A stretch of 64,000 nt of DNA from an uncultured Eubacteriales bacterium (GTDB lineage: Bacteria > Bacillota > Clostridia > Oscillospirales > Acutalibacteraceae). The translations under genes were made by a program, and so were the position numbers. The stretch spans positions 62,001-126,000 of the forward strand of contig CAKSQO010000004.1 in the NCBI GenBank assembly GCA_934486615.1, given 5' to 3'. Below the pieces are notes generated by a model. That model saw only the letters and a program-made list of their open reading frames with translations. It was not told where the DNA came from and searched no databases. Below are positions 62,484-64,000 of the stretch, one piece after another; position 1 is the first letter of the stretch, and each line of letters opens with the position of its first letter.

Positions 62484-63527
62484 TTATTTATCTCTGAACT
62501 TGCTGCTGCGAACAGGGTGTCTGAGCTTTCTGAGCGCCTTGGCTTCGATCTGGCGAATACGCTCGCGGGTGACCTGAAACTGCTCGCCGACCTGCTCGAG
62601 AGTGTGGCAGCGGCCGTCCTCAAGGCCGAAGCGCAGGCGGATAACCGCCTCCTCGCGCGGAGTGAGCGTCTTGAGCACGCTGTCGATGTCCTCGTTGGTG
62701 ATGGTCTTGAGTGCAGCGTCATCCGGCGCAAGCGCATCCTCGTCGCGAATGAAGTCCATCAGGCGGCTGTCCTCCTCGGGACCGATAGGAGTTTCCATAG
62801 AAACCGTCTCCTGCGCCACACGCATAATCTCTCTTACGCGCTCAACAGGCATATCCATCACTTCGGCAATCTGATCCTCGGACGGCTCGCTGCCGTTTTC
62901 ATGCAGCAGCTGACTCTGAACTTTTTTCAGCCGGTTGATAGTCTCAACCATATGCACGGGGATTCGTATGGTACGCGCCTGATCGGCTATTGCGCGGGTG
63001 ATGGCTTGTCTGATCCACCAAGTCGCGTATGTTGAGAACTTGAAGCCCTTGGTATGGTCGAATTTCTCAACCGCTTTGATAAGGCCGACGTTGCCCTCCT
63101 GAATAAGATCGAGAAAGTGCATGCCGCGGCCGACATAGCGCTTTGCGATGCTGACGACGAGGCGGAGGTTAGCCTCGGTCAGGCGCTTTTTTGCCTTTTC
63201 GTCGCCCTCGAGTATCTTTTCGGCAAGCTCCTTTTCCTCCTCGGACGAAAGCAGCGGCACGCGTCCGATCTCTTTAAGGTAGAGCTTAACAGGGTCGTCG
63301 AGCGCAATGTTGTCGAAGGTTATGGCCTCGTCGAGCTCCTCGCTCTCAGCTTCCTCCATTTCGAGATCCTCGACGGTCGGCTCATCGGCCATAATGTCGA
63401 TATCAAGGTCAAGCAGAGGAGCGTCCTCGTCGATATTGTTCATCGTCAGGTCGGCTGCGGCCTTGTCAATATCGTAATCTTCCTCCCTGAGACCGCTCTG
63501 ATCCTTTTCGTAATCCATTGAATTCAT
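62484..63527 (-). CDS. rpoD: RNA polymerase primary sigma factor (RpoD/SigA)
   Basis: A 347-residue housekeeping sigma factor. The acidic N-terminus (about 1-75) replaces most of region 1.1. Region 1.2/2 reads DPVKLYLKEIGRVPLL, the -10 recognition segment is YATWWIRQAITRAIADQART, and the -35 helix is in LEQVGEQFQVTRERIRQIE. GGAG lies 8 nt before the ATG. It follows dnaG without a gap, the usual dnaG-rpoD pair. It should read the TTGACA/TATAAT promoters listed here. Confidence 0.97.
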   Translation of the reverse strand: MNSMDYEKDQSGLREEDYDIDKAAADLTMNNIDEDAPLLDLDIDIMADEPTVEDLEMEEAESEELDEAITFDNIALDDPVKLYLKEIGRVPLLSSEEEKELAEKILEGDEKAKKRLTEANLRLVVSIAKRYVGRGMHFLDLIQEGNVGLIKAVEKFDHTKGFKFSTYATWWIRQAITRAIADQARTIRIPVHMVETINRLKKVQSQLLHENGSEPSEDQIAEVMDMPVERVREIMRVAQETVSMETPIGPEEDSRLMDFIRDEDALAPDDAALKTITNEDIDSVLKTLTPREEAVIRLRFGLEDGRCHTLEQVGEQFQVTRERIRQIEAKALRKLRHPVRSSKFRDK

Positions 63528-64000
63528 TTATTGTTCTCCTCTCTTGGTTTTACCTATTTCCTGAAGTTTTTTTGCCCAGTCCGCGTCGGTCAGTCCCGTC
63601 GTTTCGGCGGCAGAGAGCTTGCTTTTCTCTGCGCGCAGAGTTTTTATACAGTCGTAAAGCTCCGCCTGCGCAACGTCGCCCGAGACGGGGGCGTTCGTCA
63701 TCTCAACTATTCTGCCCATTTCGTCGGGCGTAAAGTCGCCGCCGAACAGGCTGATGTCGGGCGTTATACCGCCGGTGAGCATTTCTTCAAGCCGCTCAAA
63801 CACGCGGCGATTGAAGTCGGTAACAAAATCATCGGCACTTACATCGCAGCCGTCGAACAGCGCAGGATGGTACATCAGTATGCGAATCACGCGCTCTTCG
63901 GCCACGGCGGCGCGCAGGAAGCGGCTGCGCTGCGGATTGACGCGGTCATTTGCGCTCGGCTTTGCGACCGCTTCGCGAACAAACTTTTTCTTTTCGCCCG
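63528..64000 (-). CDS. dnaG: DNA primase, C-terminal part (N-terminus outside window)
   Basis: An open frame of about 157 residues runs off the right edge and ends one base before rpoD. NPQRSRFLRAAVAEERVIRI and the following helices resemble the C-terminal helicase-binding domain of DnaG, which docks on DnaB/DnaC helicase. The catalytic TOPRIM and zinc domains lie outside the window. The dnaG-rpoD order supports the call. Confidence 0.85.
   Translation of the reverse strand, partial: GEKKKFVREAVAKPSANDRVNPQRSRFLRAAVAEERVIRILMYHPALFDGCDVSADDFVTDFNRRVFERLEEMLTGGITPDISLFGGDFTPDEMGRIVEMTNAPVSGDVAQAELYDCIKTLRAEKSKLSAAETTGLTDADWAKKLQEIGKTKRGEQ

Overview
The window is ordinary chromosomal core of a low-GC-lineage but GC-rich Firmicute, most likely an endospore-forming member of the Clostridia (Oscillospirales/Ruminococcaceae-like). 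The basis is a PolC-type replicative polymerase, a sigma-G gene, a YlmC/YmxH PRC-barrel protein, MurE with the DNPR motif of meso-diaminopimelate ligases, Asp23/YloU plus DAK2/YloV next to recG, SAM-I and FMN riboswitches, and strong AGGAG ribosome binding sites with many TTG and GTG starts. No rRNA, tRNA, insertion sequence, prophage or CRISPR array is visible. Genus cannot be set from the sequence alone.

Layout. 1-5.6 kb: the end of an efflux-adaptor lipoprotein gene, a DacF-type D,D-carboxypeptidase, a membrane pseudokinase with PASTA domains, and an orphan peptide-binding lipoprotein. 5.7-17 kb (plus strand): asp23/yloU, yloV, recG, gltX-glnS, murA1, a YycJ-like metallo-hydrolase, rlmH and a histidine phosphatase. 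17-32 kb (minus strand): a long division and cell wall cluster mraZ-rsmH-ftsL-spoVD/ftsI-murE-mraY-ftsW-murG-murA2-ftsQ, then ftsZ from its own promoter, prmA and prfB. It starts at a sigma-A promoter with a three-box MraZ operator, and lacks murF, murD, murC, ddl and ftsA. 32-34 kb: a gene-poor stretch with a 34-bp tandem repeat, then rsmD-coaD and a coiled-coil protein. 34.4-38.6 kb: a divergent type IIA topoisomerase pair.

38.7-49.3 kb: two polysaccharide deacetylases, purA, sigG behind a sigma-F-like promoter, metK under a SAM-I riboswitch, ribU under an FMN riboswitch, the ywiB-argS-ruvX group and a small Xre-type regulator. 49.4-62 kb (minus strand): the classic rpsB-tsf / pyrH-frr-uppS-cdsA-dxr-rseP-ispG-polC series joining translation, isoprenoid and phospholipid synthesis, membrane proteolysis and replication. 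62-64 kb: ylmC-like, rpoD and the C-terminal part of dnaG.

Functionally the window is dominated by envelope growth: precursor synthesis (MurA x2, MurE, MraY, MurG, UppS, Dxr, IspG), polymerisation and trimming (FtsW, SpoVD/FtsI, DacF, PdaA-like) and division (FtsZ, FtsQ, FtsL, MraZ). I found no clear new defence or mobile system. The most unusual items are the catalytically dead PASTA kinase-like protein, the divergent topoisomerase pair with Gln at the quinolone-determining position, the 34-bp repeat, the 51-bp near-perfect palindrome, the predicted sigma-F promoter of sigG, and an rseP gene without a usual start codon.
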